The notes under the pieces were generated by a model. That model was not told the DNA's origin, did not search any database, and worked only from the letters and a program-made list of their open reading frames with translations. 64,000 nt of DNA. It comes from Mercurialis annua (lineage: Eukaryota > Streptophyta > Magnoliopsida > Malpighiales > Euphorbiaceae). The first letter of the stretch is position 1. Every line of letters starts with the position of its first letter. Positions 12,639-24,961 of this stretch are shown here, piece after piece. The stretch is from contig NC_065570.1 of NCBI RefSeq assembly GCF_937616625.2, positions 19,802,046-19,866,045 of the forward strand, read 5' to 3'. The position numbers and the translations under genes are program-made.

Positions 12639-15350
12639 TTTCAAACGTTACGAAACAAATCCAAACGTTTCACCTTTTTAACGATTTAAGCCAAACGTTA
12701 CAAAACAAATACAAACGTTTACAAACGATACGAAACAAAACCAAACGTTTCACATTTTTAGCGATTTAAGCCACACTTTAACAAACGTGACGAAACAAAA
12801 CTAAACATTTAAAACGTTACAAAACGTTACGATACAAATCCAAACGTTTCACCTTTTTCGCGATTTAAGTCAAACATTTACAAACGTTATGAAACAAAAC
12901 CAAACTTTTAAAACGTTACAAAACAAATCCAAACGTTTCACCTTTTTAGCAATTTAAGCCAAATGTTTACAAACGTTGCGAAACAAATCCAAACGTTTCA
13001 CCTTTTTAGCAATTTAAGCCAAACGTTTACAAACGTTACGAAACAAATCCAAGCGTTTTACCTTTTTAGCAATTTAAACCAAGCGATTACAAATATTACG
13101 AAACAAAACCAAATGTTTCACCTTTTTAGCAATTTAAGCCAAACGCTTACTAATGTTACAAAACAAATCCAAACGTTTCACCTTTTTAGCGATTTAAGCC
13201 AAACGTTTACAATCGTTACGAAACAAATGCAAACGTTTCCCCTTTTTAGCGATTGAAGTCAAACGTTAACAAACGTTAGGAAAAAAAATCAAATGTGTAA
13301 AACGTTACAAAACAAATCCAAACGTTTCACTTTTTATCGATTTAAGCCAAACTTTTAAAAACGTTACGAAACAAATCCAAGTCTTTCACCTTTTTAGCAA
13401 TATAATCCACGTTAACAAACGTTACGAAACAAATCCAAACTTTTCACCTTTTTAGTGATTGAAGCCAAACGTTACGAAACAAAACCAAATGTTTATAAAC
13501 GTTACAAAATAAATTCAAACGTTTCACCTTTTTAGAGAAGTAAGCCAAACGATTACAAATGTTACGAAAAAAAACCAAACGTTTAACCTTTTTAGCGATT
13601 TAGCCAAACGTTTGCCCATTTTAGCGATTTAAACCAAAAGTTTAAAACGTTACAAAACAAATCCATGTGTTTCACCTTTTTAGCAATTTAAGCCAAACGT
13701 TTACAAACGTTACGAAACAAAACCAAATGTTTTACCTTTTTAGTTATTTATACGAAACAAATACAAACGTTTCCCCATTTTAGCGATTTAAGGCAAACGT
13801 TTAAAAACGTATCGAAACAAATCCAAGTGTTTCACCTTTTTAGCGATTTAAGCCAAACGTTAACAAACGTTACGAAACAAATCCAAACATTTCACCTTTT
13901 TAGAAATTTAAGCCAAACGTTTACAAACTTTACGAAACAAATTAAAACGTTTAACCTTTTTTGCGATTTAAGCCAAACGTTTATAAACGTTACGAACGAA
14001 TCCAAACGTTTCACCTTTTGAACGATTTATGCCAAACGTTTACAAACGTTTCGAAACAAATCCAAACGTTTCCCCATTTTAGCGACTTAAGCCAAACGTG
14101 TACAAACGTTATGAAACAAATCCAAGCGTTTCACTTTTTTAGCAATTTAAGCCCAACGTTTACAAACGTTTTGAAACAAATCCAAACATTTCACCTTTGT
14201 AGCGATTTAAGCCAAACGTTTACAAACGTTATGAAACAAAACCAAACATTTCCCCTTTTTATCGATTGAAGCGAAACGTTTACAAACATTACGAAAAAAA
14301 ATAAAACGTTTCACCATTTTAGCAATATAAGCCAAACGTTTGCAAACGTTACGAAACAAATCCAAACGTTTCACCTTTTTCGCGATTTAAGCCAAACGTT
14401 TACAATCGTTACGAAACAAATCCAAACGTTTCACCTTTTTAGCAATTGAAGTCAAACATTTACATATGTTACGAAATAAAACCAAACTTTTAAAACGTTA
14501 GAAAACAAATCCAAACATTTCACTTTTTAGCGATTTAAGCCAAATGTTTAAAAGAGTTACGAAATAAATCCACGCGTTTCACCTTTTTAGCAATTTAAGC
14601 CACGTTTACAAACATTACGAAACAAATCCAAACGTTTCACCTTTTTAGCGATTGAAGCCAAACGTTTACGAACGTTACGAAACAAAACCAAACGTTTATA
14701 AATGATACGAAATAAAACCAAACGTTTCACCTTTTTAGAGATTTAGCCGAATGTTTATAAACGTTACAAAACATATCCAAACGTTTCCCCATTTTAGCGA
14801 TCTAAGCCAAACGTTTAAAACGTTACGAAACAAATCTAAGCGTTTCACCTTTTTAGCAATTTAAGCCAAACGTTTACAAACGTTACGAAACAAATCCAAG
14901 TGTTTCACCTTTTTAGCGATTTAAGCCAAACGTTTACAAATGCTACGAAACAAAACCAACTGTTTCACCTTTTTAGCGATTTAAGCCAATTGTTTACAAA
15001 CGTTACGAAACAAATCCAAGCGTTTCACCCTTTTAGCGATTGAAGCCAAACGTTTACAAACGTTACGAAACAAATCCAAACGTTTCACCTTTTTAGCAAT
15101 TTAAGCCAAACGTTTACAAACTTTACGAAACAAATCCAAACATTTAATATTTTTAGCGATTTAAGCCAAACTTTTATAAACGTTACGAAACAGAACCAAA
15201 CGTTTCCCCTTTTTAGCGATATAAGCGAAACGTTTGTAAACTTTACGAAACAAATCCAAGTGTTTCACCTTTTTAGCGATTTAAGGCAAAAGTTTACAAA
15301 AGTTACGGAACAAAACCAAACGTTTCACATTTTAGCGATTTAAGCCAAAC
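12639..15350 (+). repeat. 60-bp satellite array, forward block (copy of 1-2740)
   Basis: Forward monomers equivalent to 1-2740. A monomer-scale deletion is visible near 13745, where TTTAGTTATTTA runs directly into TACGAAACAAATAC; the other copy keeps the intervening bases at about 1131-1155. Frames at 12963-13256, 13827-14021 and 13961-14269 are satellite artefacts; indels split what is one long frame in the other copy. Confidence 0.93.
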
Positions 15351-15765
15351 GTTTGTTTCGTAATGTTTGTAAACGTTTGGCTTAAATCGCTAAAAAGGGG
15401 AAACGTTTGGATTTGTTTTGTTACATTTGTAAACGTTTGCTTAAATCGCTAAAAAGGTGAAACGGTTGGTTTTGTTTCGTAACATTTGTAAACGTTTGGC
15501 TTAAATTGCTAAAAAGGTGAAACACTTGGATTTCTTTCGTAACGTTTGTAAATGTTTGGCTTATATTGCTAAAAAGGGGGAACATTTGGATTTATTTTGT
15601 GACATTTGTAAACGGTTGGCTTAAATCGCTGAAAATGTAAAACGTTTGGTTTTGTTCCGTAACGTTTGTAAACGTTTGGCTCAAATTGCTAAAAAGGTGA
15701 AACGCTTGGATTTGTTTCGTAACGTTTGTAAACGTTTGGCTTAAATTGCTAAAAAGGTGAAACAT
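15351..15765 (-). repeat. Satellite array, inverted tract (copy of 2741-3165)
   Basis: Reverse-complement monomers with the same junctions as 2741-3165, entering at GTTTGTTTCGTAATG and leaving near 15760. Both AAACGTTT-centred junctions are preserved exactly, so the tract was copied with the large duplication. Confidence 0.9.
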
Positions 15766-18148
15766 TTCCCCTTTTTAGCGATTAAAGCCAAACATTTGTA
15801 AACGTTACGAAACAAATCCAAGCGTTTCACCTTTTTAGCCATTTAAGCCAAACGTTTACAAACCTTACGAAACAAATCCAAAAGTTTTACCTTATTAGCG
15901 AGTTAATCCATTCGTTTAAAACATTACGTAACAAATCCAAACGTTTCACCTTTTTAGCGATTTAAGCCAAACGTTTAAAACGTTACGAAAAAAATCCAAA
16001 CGTTTCACCTCTATTAGCGATTTAAGCCAAACGTTTACAAACGTTACAAAACAAATCCAAACGTTTCCCCTTTCTATCGATTGAAGCCAAACCTTTACAA
16101 GCGTTATGAAACAAAACCAAACGTTTCACCTTTTTTAGCAATTTAAGCCAAAGGTTTACAAAGTTTACAAAACAAATCCAAACGTTTCCCAATTTTAGCG
16201 ATTTAAGCCATACTTTTACAAACGTTACGAAACAAATCCAAACGTTTCCCAATTTTAGCGATTTAAGCCATACTTTTACAAACGTTACAAACAAATCCAA
16301 ACGTTTCACCTTTTTAGTGACTGAAACCAAACGTTTACAAACGTTACGAAACAAAACCAAACGTTTAAAATGTTATGAAACAAATCCAAATGTTTCACTT
16401 TTTTAGCGATTTTAGCCAAACGTTTACAAACGTTTCGAAACAAATCCAAGCGTTTTACCTTTTTAGAAATTTAAGCCAAACGTTTACAAACATTACGAAA
16501 CAAAACCAAATGTTTCCCCTCTTTAGTTATTTAAGCCAAACGTTTATAAACGGTAAGAAACAATCCCAAACATTTCCCCATTTTAGCGATTTAAGCCAAA
16601 CGTTTACAAACATTACGAAACAAATCAAAGCGTTTAAAGTTTTTAGTGATTTAAGCCAAACATTTTCAAACGTTACGAAACAAATCCAAATGTTTCACCT
16701 TTTTAGCAATTTAAGCCAAACGTTTTCAAATGTAACGAAACAAATCCAAACATTTCCCCTTTTTAGCGATTTAACCCAAACATTTACAAACGTGACGAAA
16801 CGAATCCAAACGTTTCACCTTTTAGCGATTTAAGCCAAACGTTTACAAACGTCACGAAACAAATACAAACGTTTCCCCATTTTTGTGATTTAAGTCAAAC
16901 GTGTACAAATGCTACGAAACAAATCCAAACATTTCACCTTTTTAGCAATTTAAGCCAAACGTTTACATACATTATGAAAAAAATCCAAACGTTTACATAC
17001 GTTATGAAAAAAATCCAAACGTTTACAAACGTTACGAAACAAATCCAAACATTTCACATTTCTAGGTATTTAAGCAAAACGTTTGTAAATGTTACGAAAA
17101 GAATCCAAATGTTTCCCTTTTTTAGCAATTTAAGGCAAACGTTTACAAACCTTACACAACAAAACCAAATGTTTCAAAATTAGCGATTTAAACCAAACGA
17201 TTACAAATGATACGAAACAAATCCAAACATTTCCCCATTTTAGCGATTTAAGCCAAACGTTTACAAACATTACGAAACAAATGCAAGCATTTCCCCCCAT
17301 TTTAGCGATTTAAGCCAATTGTTTACAAACGTTATGAAACAAATCCAAATGTTTACAAACGTTACAAAACAAATCCAAACGTTTTCCCATTTTAGCGATT
17401 TAAGCCAAACGTTTACAAACGTTACAAACAAATCCAATCGTTTCACATTTTTTGCCATTTAAGCCAAACGTTTACAAACGTTACGAAACAAATCCAAACG
17501 TTTCCCCTTTTTAGCGATTTAAGCCAAACGTTTACGAACGTTACGAATCAAATCCAAATGTTTCACATTTTTAGCGATTTAATCCAAACGTTTACAAACC
17601 TTACGTAACAAATCCAAACGTTTCCCCTTTTTAGCGATTTAAGCCAAACAAACAAACATTACGAACAAATCCAAACGTTTCACCTTTTTAGCAATTTAAG
17701 TTAAACGTTTACAAATTTACGAAACAAAACCAAATGTTTCACCTTTTTAGCAATTTAAGCCAAACGTTTACAAACATTACGAAACAAATTCAAGCGTTTC
17801 ACCTTTTTAACAATTTAAGCCAAATGTTTACAAACGTTACGGAACAAAACCAAACGTTTCCCATTTATAGCGATTTAAGCCAAACGTTTACAACCATTAC
17901 GAAACAAATCCAAACGTTTCGCCTTTTTAGCAATTTAAGCCACCTTTTTAGCAAATTAAGCAAAACGTTTACAAATTTACGAAACAAAACCAAATGTTTC
18001 ACCTTTTTAGCAATTTAAGCCAAACGTCTACAAATGTTACGAAACAAATCCAAGCGTTTCACCTTTTAGAAATTTAGGCCAAACGTTTACAAACGTTACG
18101 GAAAAAAACCAAACGTTTCACATTTTTAGCGATTTAATCCAAACGTTT
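15766..18148 (+). repeat. 60-bp satellite array, forward block
   Basis: Forward monomers equivalent to 3166-5427 with two additional units near 16625-16745. The long plus frame at 16375-16833 is a run of indel-free 60-bp monomers. The minus frames at 16022-16360 and 17270-17458 are the reverse-frame equivalents. No gene signals. Confidence 0.93.
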
Positions 18149-21100
18149 CGCTTTGTTTCACAACGTTTGTAAACATGACTTAAATCGCTAAAAAAGTGAA
18201 ACGTTTGGTTTTGTTTCGCTACATTTGCAAACGTTTGGCTTAAATAGCTAAAAATAGGAAACATTTACAAACCAAACGTTTAGAAGCGTTACGAAACCAA
18301 TCCAAATGTTTCACCTTTTTAGAGATTTAAGCCAAACATTTACAAATGTTACGAAACAAAACCAAACGTTTCACCATTTTAGCGATTTAAGCCAAACGTT
18401 CACAAACGTTACGAAACAAATCCAAACGTTTAACCTTTTTAAACATTTGGTTTAAATATTTATTTAAATGTGAAATGTTTTGTTTTGTTACGCAACGTTT
18501 GTAAACATTTGCCTTAAATCGCTAAAAAGGTGAAACGTTTGGCTTCTATCGCTAAAATGGGGAAACCTTTAGATTTGTTTCGTAAACGTTTCTATGCCGA
18601 GCTATTTAAGAGAAACGTTTAAAACGTTAAGAAACAAATCCAAGAGTTATGAAAAAAATCCAACGTTTCCCCATTTTAGCGATTTAAGACAAACGTTTAA
18701 AACGTTACGAAACAAATCCAAACGTTTCACCTTTTTAGCAATTTATGCCAAACGTTTACAAAGGCTATGAAATAAAAACAAATGTTTCACCTTTTTAGCG
18801 ATTTAAGCCAAACGTTTACAAACGTTACGAAACAAATCCAAACGTTTAAAACGTTAGGAAACAAAACCAAATGTTTCACTTTTTAGCGATTTTAGCCAAA
18901 CGTTTACAAATGTTACAAAACAAAGCCAAACATTTACAAACATTACGAAACAAATCCAAGCGTTTCACCTTTTTAGCAATTTAAACAAAACGTTTATAAA
19001 CTTTATGAAACAAATCAAAACGTTTCACCTTTATAGCGGTTTTAGCCAAACATTTACAAAGATTATGAAACAAAACCAAAAATTTCACATTTTTAGCGAT
19101 TTAAGCCGAACGTTTACAAATGTTACGAAAAAAAATCAAATATTTCACCTTTTTAGCGATTTAAGCCAAACCTTTGCAAACGTTATGAAACAAATCCAAG
19201 CGTTTCCGCTTTTTAGGAATTTAAGCTTGACATTTACAAACATTACGAAAAAAATCTCAACGTTTCACCTTTTTAGCGATTTAAGCCAAACGTTTACAAA
19301 CGTTACGAAACAAATCCAAGCGTTTCACCTTTTTAGCAATTTAAGCCAAACTTTTACAAACCATACGAAACAAATCCAAATATTTCACCTTTTTAGCAGT
19401 TGAAGCTAAACGTTTACGAATGTTACGAAACAAAACCAAACGTTTATAAACGTTACGAAACAAATCCAAACGTTTCACCTTTTTAGCGATTTAAGCCAAA
19501 CGTTTACAAACGTTACGAAACAAAACCAAACGTTTCACCTTTATAACAATTTAAGCCAGACGTTTATAAACGTTACAAAAAAAATCCAAACGTTTCCCCT
19601 TTGTAGTGATTTAAGCCAAATGTTTAAAACGTTACGAAACAAATCCAAGCCTTTCACCTTTTTAGCAATTCAAGCTAAACGTCTACAAATATTACGAAAC
19701 AAACCCAAATGTTTCACCTTTTTAGCAAATTAAGCCAAACGTTTATAAACGCTAAGAAATAAATACAAACGTTTCCCCATTTTAGCGATTTAAGCCAAAC
19801 GTTTACAAACGTTACGAAACAAATCCAAGCGTTTCACCTTTTAGAAATTTAAGCCAAACGTTTTCAAACATTACGGAACAAAACCAAACGTTTCACATTT
19901 TTAGCGATTTAAGCCAAACATTTCGCTTTGTTTCATAACGTTTTTAAACATGACTTAAATCGCTAAAAAAGTGAAACCTTTGGTTTTGTTTCGTTTCATT
20001 TGTTAACGTTTGGCTTAAATAGCTAAAAATAGGAAACGTTTACAAACCAAACGTTTAGAAACGTTACGAAACCAATCCAAATGTTTCACCTTTTTAGCGA
20101 TTTAAGCCAAATATTTACAAATGTTACGAAACAAAACAAAACGTTTCACCATTTTAGCGATTTAAGCCAAACGTTCACAAACATTACGAAACAAATCCAA
20201 ACGTTTCACCTTTTTAAACGTTTGGTTTAAATGTTTATTTAAATGTGAAATGTTTTGTTTTGTTACGTAAACGTTTATAAACGGAGCTATTTAAGCCAAA
20301 CGTTTAAAACGTTACGAAACAAATCCAAGCGTTATGAAAAAAATCCAAACGTTTCCCCATTTTAGCGATTTAAGCCAAACGTTTAAAACGTTACGAAACA
20401 AATCCAAACGTTTCACCTTTTTAGCAATTTAAGCCGAACGTTTACAAAGGCTATGAAACAAAAACAAACGTTTCGCCTTTTTAGCGATTTAAGCCAAACG
20501 TTTACAAACGTTACGAAACAAATCCAAACGTTTAAAACGTTATGAAACAAAACCAAACGTTTCACTTTTTAGCGATTTTAGCCAAACGTTTCTAAATGTT
20601 ACAATACAAAGCCAAACATTTACAAACATTACGAAACAAAACCAAGCGCTTCACCTTTTTAGCAATTTAAACAAAACGTTTATAAACTTTATGAAACAAA
20701 TCAAAACGTTTCACCTTTTTAGCGGTTTTAGCCAAACATTTACAAAGTTTATAAAACAAAACCAAAAGTTTCACATTTTTAGCTATTTAAGCCGAATGTT
20801 TACAAACGTTACGAAAAAATCAAATATTTAACCTTTTTAGCGATTTAAGCCAAACATTTACAAACGTTATGAAACAAATCCAAGTGTTTCCCCTTTTTAG
20901 CAATTTAAGCTTGACATTTACAAACGTTACGAAACAAATCCCAACGTTTCACCTTTTTAGCGATTTAAGCCAAACGTTTACAAACGTTACGAAACAAATC
21001 CAAGTGTTTCACCTTTTTAGCAATTTAAGCCAAACTCTTACAAACCATACGAAACAAATCCAAATATTTCACCTTTTTAGCAATTGAAGCCAAACGTTTA

Positions 21101-21215
21101 CGAACGTTACGAAATAAAACCAAATGTTTATTAACGTTACGAAACAAATCCAAACGTTTCACCTTTTTAGCGATTTAGGCCAAACGTTTACAAACGTTAC
21201 GAAACAAAACCAAAT
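18149..21215 (+). repeat. Satellite with a ~1.78-kb higher-order repeat and short inverted tracts
   Basis: Two successive copies of a ~1.78-kb block start at the reversed tracts at 18149 and 19924 (offset 1775). Each has the series reversed (~115 bp), forward (~180 bp), reversed with the AT-rich GTTTAAATNTTTATTTAAAT stretch, then forward monomers. The second copy has lost part of the second reversed tract (20215-20280) and ends near 21215, where the array switches to a long reverse block. Confidence 0.82.
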
Positions 21216-24200
21216 GTTGTAACTTTGTAAACGTTTGGATTTGTTTTGTAACTTTGTAAACGTTTGGTTTGTTTCATTTGGATTTGTTTCGTAAAAGTTT
21301 AAACATTTGTCTTGAATCGCTAAAATGGGGAAATGTTTAGATTTGTTTCATAACGTTTATAAACGTTTGGATTAAAGGTGAAACGCTTGAATTTGTTTCG
21401 TAACATTTGTAAACATTTGGCTTTTTTTCGTAGCGTTTGTAAATGTTTGGCTTAAATCGCTAAAAATGTGAAACATTTGGATTTGTTTCGTATGAATTTG
21501 TTTCATAACGTTTGTAACCGTTTGGATTAAATCGCTAAAAAGGTGAAACATTTGGATTTGTTTCGTAACGTTTGTATACCTTTGGCTTAAATTGCTAAAA
21601 AGGTAAAACGCTTGGATTTGTTTTGTAACGTTTGTATACGTCTGGTTTTGTTTCGTAACGTTTGTAAACGTTTTGCATCAATCGCTAATAAGGTGAAACA
21701 TTTGTATTGGTTTCGTAACGTTTTGATACTTTTGGTTTTGTTTCGTAACGTTTGTAAACGTTTGGTTTTGTTTCGAAACGTTTGTAAACATTTGGCTTAA
21801 ATAGCTAAAAAGGTGAAATATTTGGATTTGTTTCGTAAAGTTTGAAACGTTTTGGCTTTGTTCCGTAACGTTTGTAAACGTTTGGCCTAAATCGCAAAAA
21901 AGGTGAAACGTTGTAAATTTCGTAACGTTTGTAAACGTTTGACTTAAATTGCTAAAAAGGTGAAACGCTTGGATTTGTTTCGTAACGTTTGTAAACGTTT
22001 GGCTTAAATTGCTAAAAAGGTGAAACGTTTGGATTTGTTTCGTAACGTTTTAAACGTTTGGTTTTGTTTTGTAACATTTGTAAACGTTCGTATTAAATCG
22101 CTAAAAATGTGAAACGCTTGTATTTGTTTCGTAACGTTTGTAAACGTTTGGCTTATATCGCTAAAAAGGTGAAACTTTTGGATTTGTTTCGTAACGTTTG
22201 TAAATTTTTAGCTTAAATTGCTAAAAAGGTGACACGTTTGGATTTGTTTCGTGACCTTTGTAAACGTTTGGCTTAAATCGCTAAAAAAGGTGAAACGTTT
22301 GGTTTTGTTTCATAACCTTTGTAAACTTTTGGCTAAAATCGCTAAAAAGGCGAAACGTTTGGATTTATTTCGTAACGTTTGTAAACGTTTGGCTTAAATC
22401 GTAAAAAAGGTGACACATTTGGATTTGTTTCATAACCTTAGTAAACGTTTGGCTTAAATCGCTAAAATGGTGAAACGTTTGATTTGTTTCGCAATGTTTG
22501 TAAACATTTGGCTTATATCGCTAAAAAGGGGAAACGTTTGGATTTGTTTCGTAATGTTTGAAAATGTTTGGCTTAAATCGCAAAAAAGGTGAAGTATTTG
22601 GTTTTGTTTCGTAATGTTTGTAAACATCCGGCTTAAATCGATAGAAAGGTGAAACGTTTGGATTTGTTTTGTAACATTTGTAAGCATTTGGCTTCAATTG
22701 CTAAAAAGGTGAAACGTTGGGATTTGATTCGTAATGTTTGTAAAACGTTTGGCATACATCGCTAAAAAGGTGAAACGTTTGGATTTGTTTCGTAACGTTT
22801 GGCTTAAATCGCTAAAATGGGGAAACATTTGGATTTGTTTCGTAATATTTGTAAACGTTTGACTTTAATGGCTAAAAAGGTGAAACGTTTGGATTTGTTT
22901 CATAACGTTTGTTAATGTTTGGTTAAAATTGCTAAAAAGGTGAAACGCTTGGATTTGTTTCGTAACGTTTGTAAACGTTTGGCTTAAATCGCTAAAAAGG
23001 GGAAACGTTTGGATTTGTTTCCTAACATTTGTAAACGTTTGGCATAAATCGCTAAAAAGGCAAAGCGTTTGGATTCATTTCGTAACGTTTGTAAACGTTA
23101 GGCTTAAATCGCTAAAATGGGGAAACGTTTGGATTTGTTTCGTGCCATTTTTAAACGTTTGGCATAAATTGCTAAAAATGGGAAACGTTTGTTTTTGTTC
23201 CGTAATGTTTGCAAACATTTGGATTTATTTCGTAACGTTTTAAAGATTTGGCTTAAATCGCTAAAAGGGTTAAACTTTTGGTTTTGTTTCATAACGTTCG
23301 TAAACGTTTGGCTTAAATCGCTAAAAAGGTGAACCGTTTGAATTTGTTTCGTAACGTTTGTAAACGTTTGGCTTAAATTGCTAAAAAGACGAAACGTTTG
23401 GATTTTTTTGTAACTTTTGTAAATGTTTGGCTTAAATCGCTAAAAAGGTGAAACGCTTGGATTTGTTTCGTAACATTTGTAAACGTTTGGCATAAATCGC
23501 TAAAAATGTGAAACGTTTGGTTTTGTTCCGTAAAGTTTGTAAACGTTTGGCTTAAATCTCTAAAAATGTGAAACGTTTGGATTTGTTTCGTAACGTTTTA
23601 AACGTTTGGTTTTCTTTCTTAACGTTTGTAAACGTTTGGCTTAAATTGTTAAAAAGGTGAAACGTTTAAATTTGTTTTGTAACATTTGTAAACGTTTCTC
23701 TTAAATCGCTAAAATGGGGAGACTTTTGGATTTGTTTCGTAACGTTTGTAAACGTTTGGCTTAAATCGCTAAAAAGCTGAAACGTTCGGATTTGTTTCGT
23801 AATGTTTGTAAACGTTTGGCATAAATCGCTAAAATGGGGAAACGTTTGGATTTATTTCATAACGTTTGTAAACGTTTGGCTTAAATCACTAAAAAGGGAA
23901 AACGTTTGGATTTTTTCGTAATGTTTTTAAGCGTTTGGCTTAAATTGCTAAAAAGGTGAAACATTTGGATTTGTTTCGTAACGTTTGTAAACGTTTGGCT
24001 TTGTTTCGTTACGTTTGTAAACATTTGGCTTCAATCGCTAAAAAGGTGAAACGTTTGGATTGGTTTCGTAATGTTTGTAAATGTTTGGCTTAAATTGCTA
24101 AACAGGTCAAATGCTTGGATTTGTTTGGTAACATTTGTAAACGTTTGGCTAAAAATGCTAAAAAGGTGAAACGCTTGGATTTGTTTCGTAATATTTGTAA

Positions 24201-24956
24201 ACGTTTAGCTTATATTGCTAAAAAGGGGAAACGTTTGGTTTGTTTCGTAACGTTTGTGAACGTTTGGCTTAAATTGTAAAAAAGGGAAAATGTTTAGATT
24301 CTTTTCGTAACGTTTTAAATGTTTGTCTTAAATCGCTAAAATGGGCAAACGTTTGGATTTGTTTCGTAATGTTTTTAAACGTTTGGCTTAAATTGCTAAA
24401 AAGGTGAAACGCTTGGATTTGTTTTATAACGTTTGTAAACGTTTGGCTATGTTTTGTAACGCTTATAAACGTTTGGCTTAAATTGCTAAAAATGTGAAAC
24501 GTTTGGATTTGTTTCGTAACGTTTTAAACGTTTGGTTTTGTTTCGTATCGTTTGTAAAAGTTTGGCGTAAATCGCTGAAAAGGTGAAACGCTTTTATTTG
24601 TTTCGTAACGTTTGTAAAAGTTTGGCGTAAATCGCTGAAAAGGTGAAACGCTTTTATTTGTTTCGTAACGTTTGTAAACGTTTGGCTTATATCGCAAAAA
24701 TGGGAAAACATTTGGATTTGTTTTGTAACGTTTGTAAACGTTTGGCTTAAATAGCTAAGTAGGGGAAACGTTTGGATTTGTTTCTTAACGTTTATAAACG
24801 TTTGGCTTAAATTGCTAAAAAGGTGAAACACTTGGATTTGTTTCATAACGTTTTTAACGTTTGGCTTAAATCGCTAAAAGGTGAAACATTTGTTATTGTT
24901 CCGTAACGTTTGTAAACATTAGACTTAAATCGTTAAATAGGTAAAACGTTTGGTTT
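21216..24956 (-). repeat. 60-bp satellite array, long reverse block
   Basis: All monomers are reverse complement. The switch from forward is at about 21215 (CCAAATGTTGTAACTTTG). A local 60-bp tandem copy is visible at 24545-24664, where two successive monomers are nearly identical (GTAAAAGTTTGGCGTAAATC). The block is cut at 24956/24962 by the LTR retrotransposon and resumes at 36122 in the same orientation. Confidence 0.93.
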
Positions 24957-24961
24957 AATTC
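24957..24961. repeat. Target-site duplication AATTC, left copy
   Basis: AATTC immediately precedes the left LTR and is repeated at 36117-36121 after the right LTR. A perfect 5-bp duplication is the expected Ty3/gypsy integration footprint and fixes both element ends. Confidence 0.9.

Larger units (their letters stand above)
12639..20080 (+). repeat. Copy 2 of the 7.2-kb satellite segmental duplication
   Basis: Partner of 1-7238. Many aligned 60-base stretches differ by only zero to three substitutions by eye, including shared private variants and all inversion junctions. This copy is about 200 bp longer, with extra monomers near 16625-16745 and 18930-19050. The high similarity relative to monomer-to-monomer divergence indicates copying of the whole block, not independent homogenisation of monomers. 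Confidence 0.88.

Noticed and set aside
1..24956. CENP-B-box-like motif in the monomer (TTTCGTAACG on the minus strand)
   Set aside because: It shares only TTCG with the box and lacks the required CGGG half.
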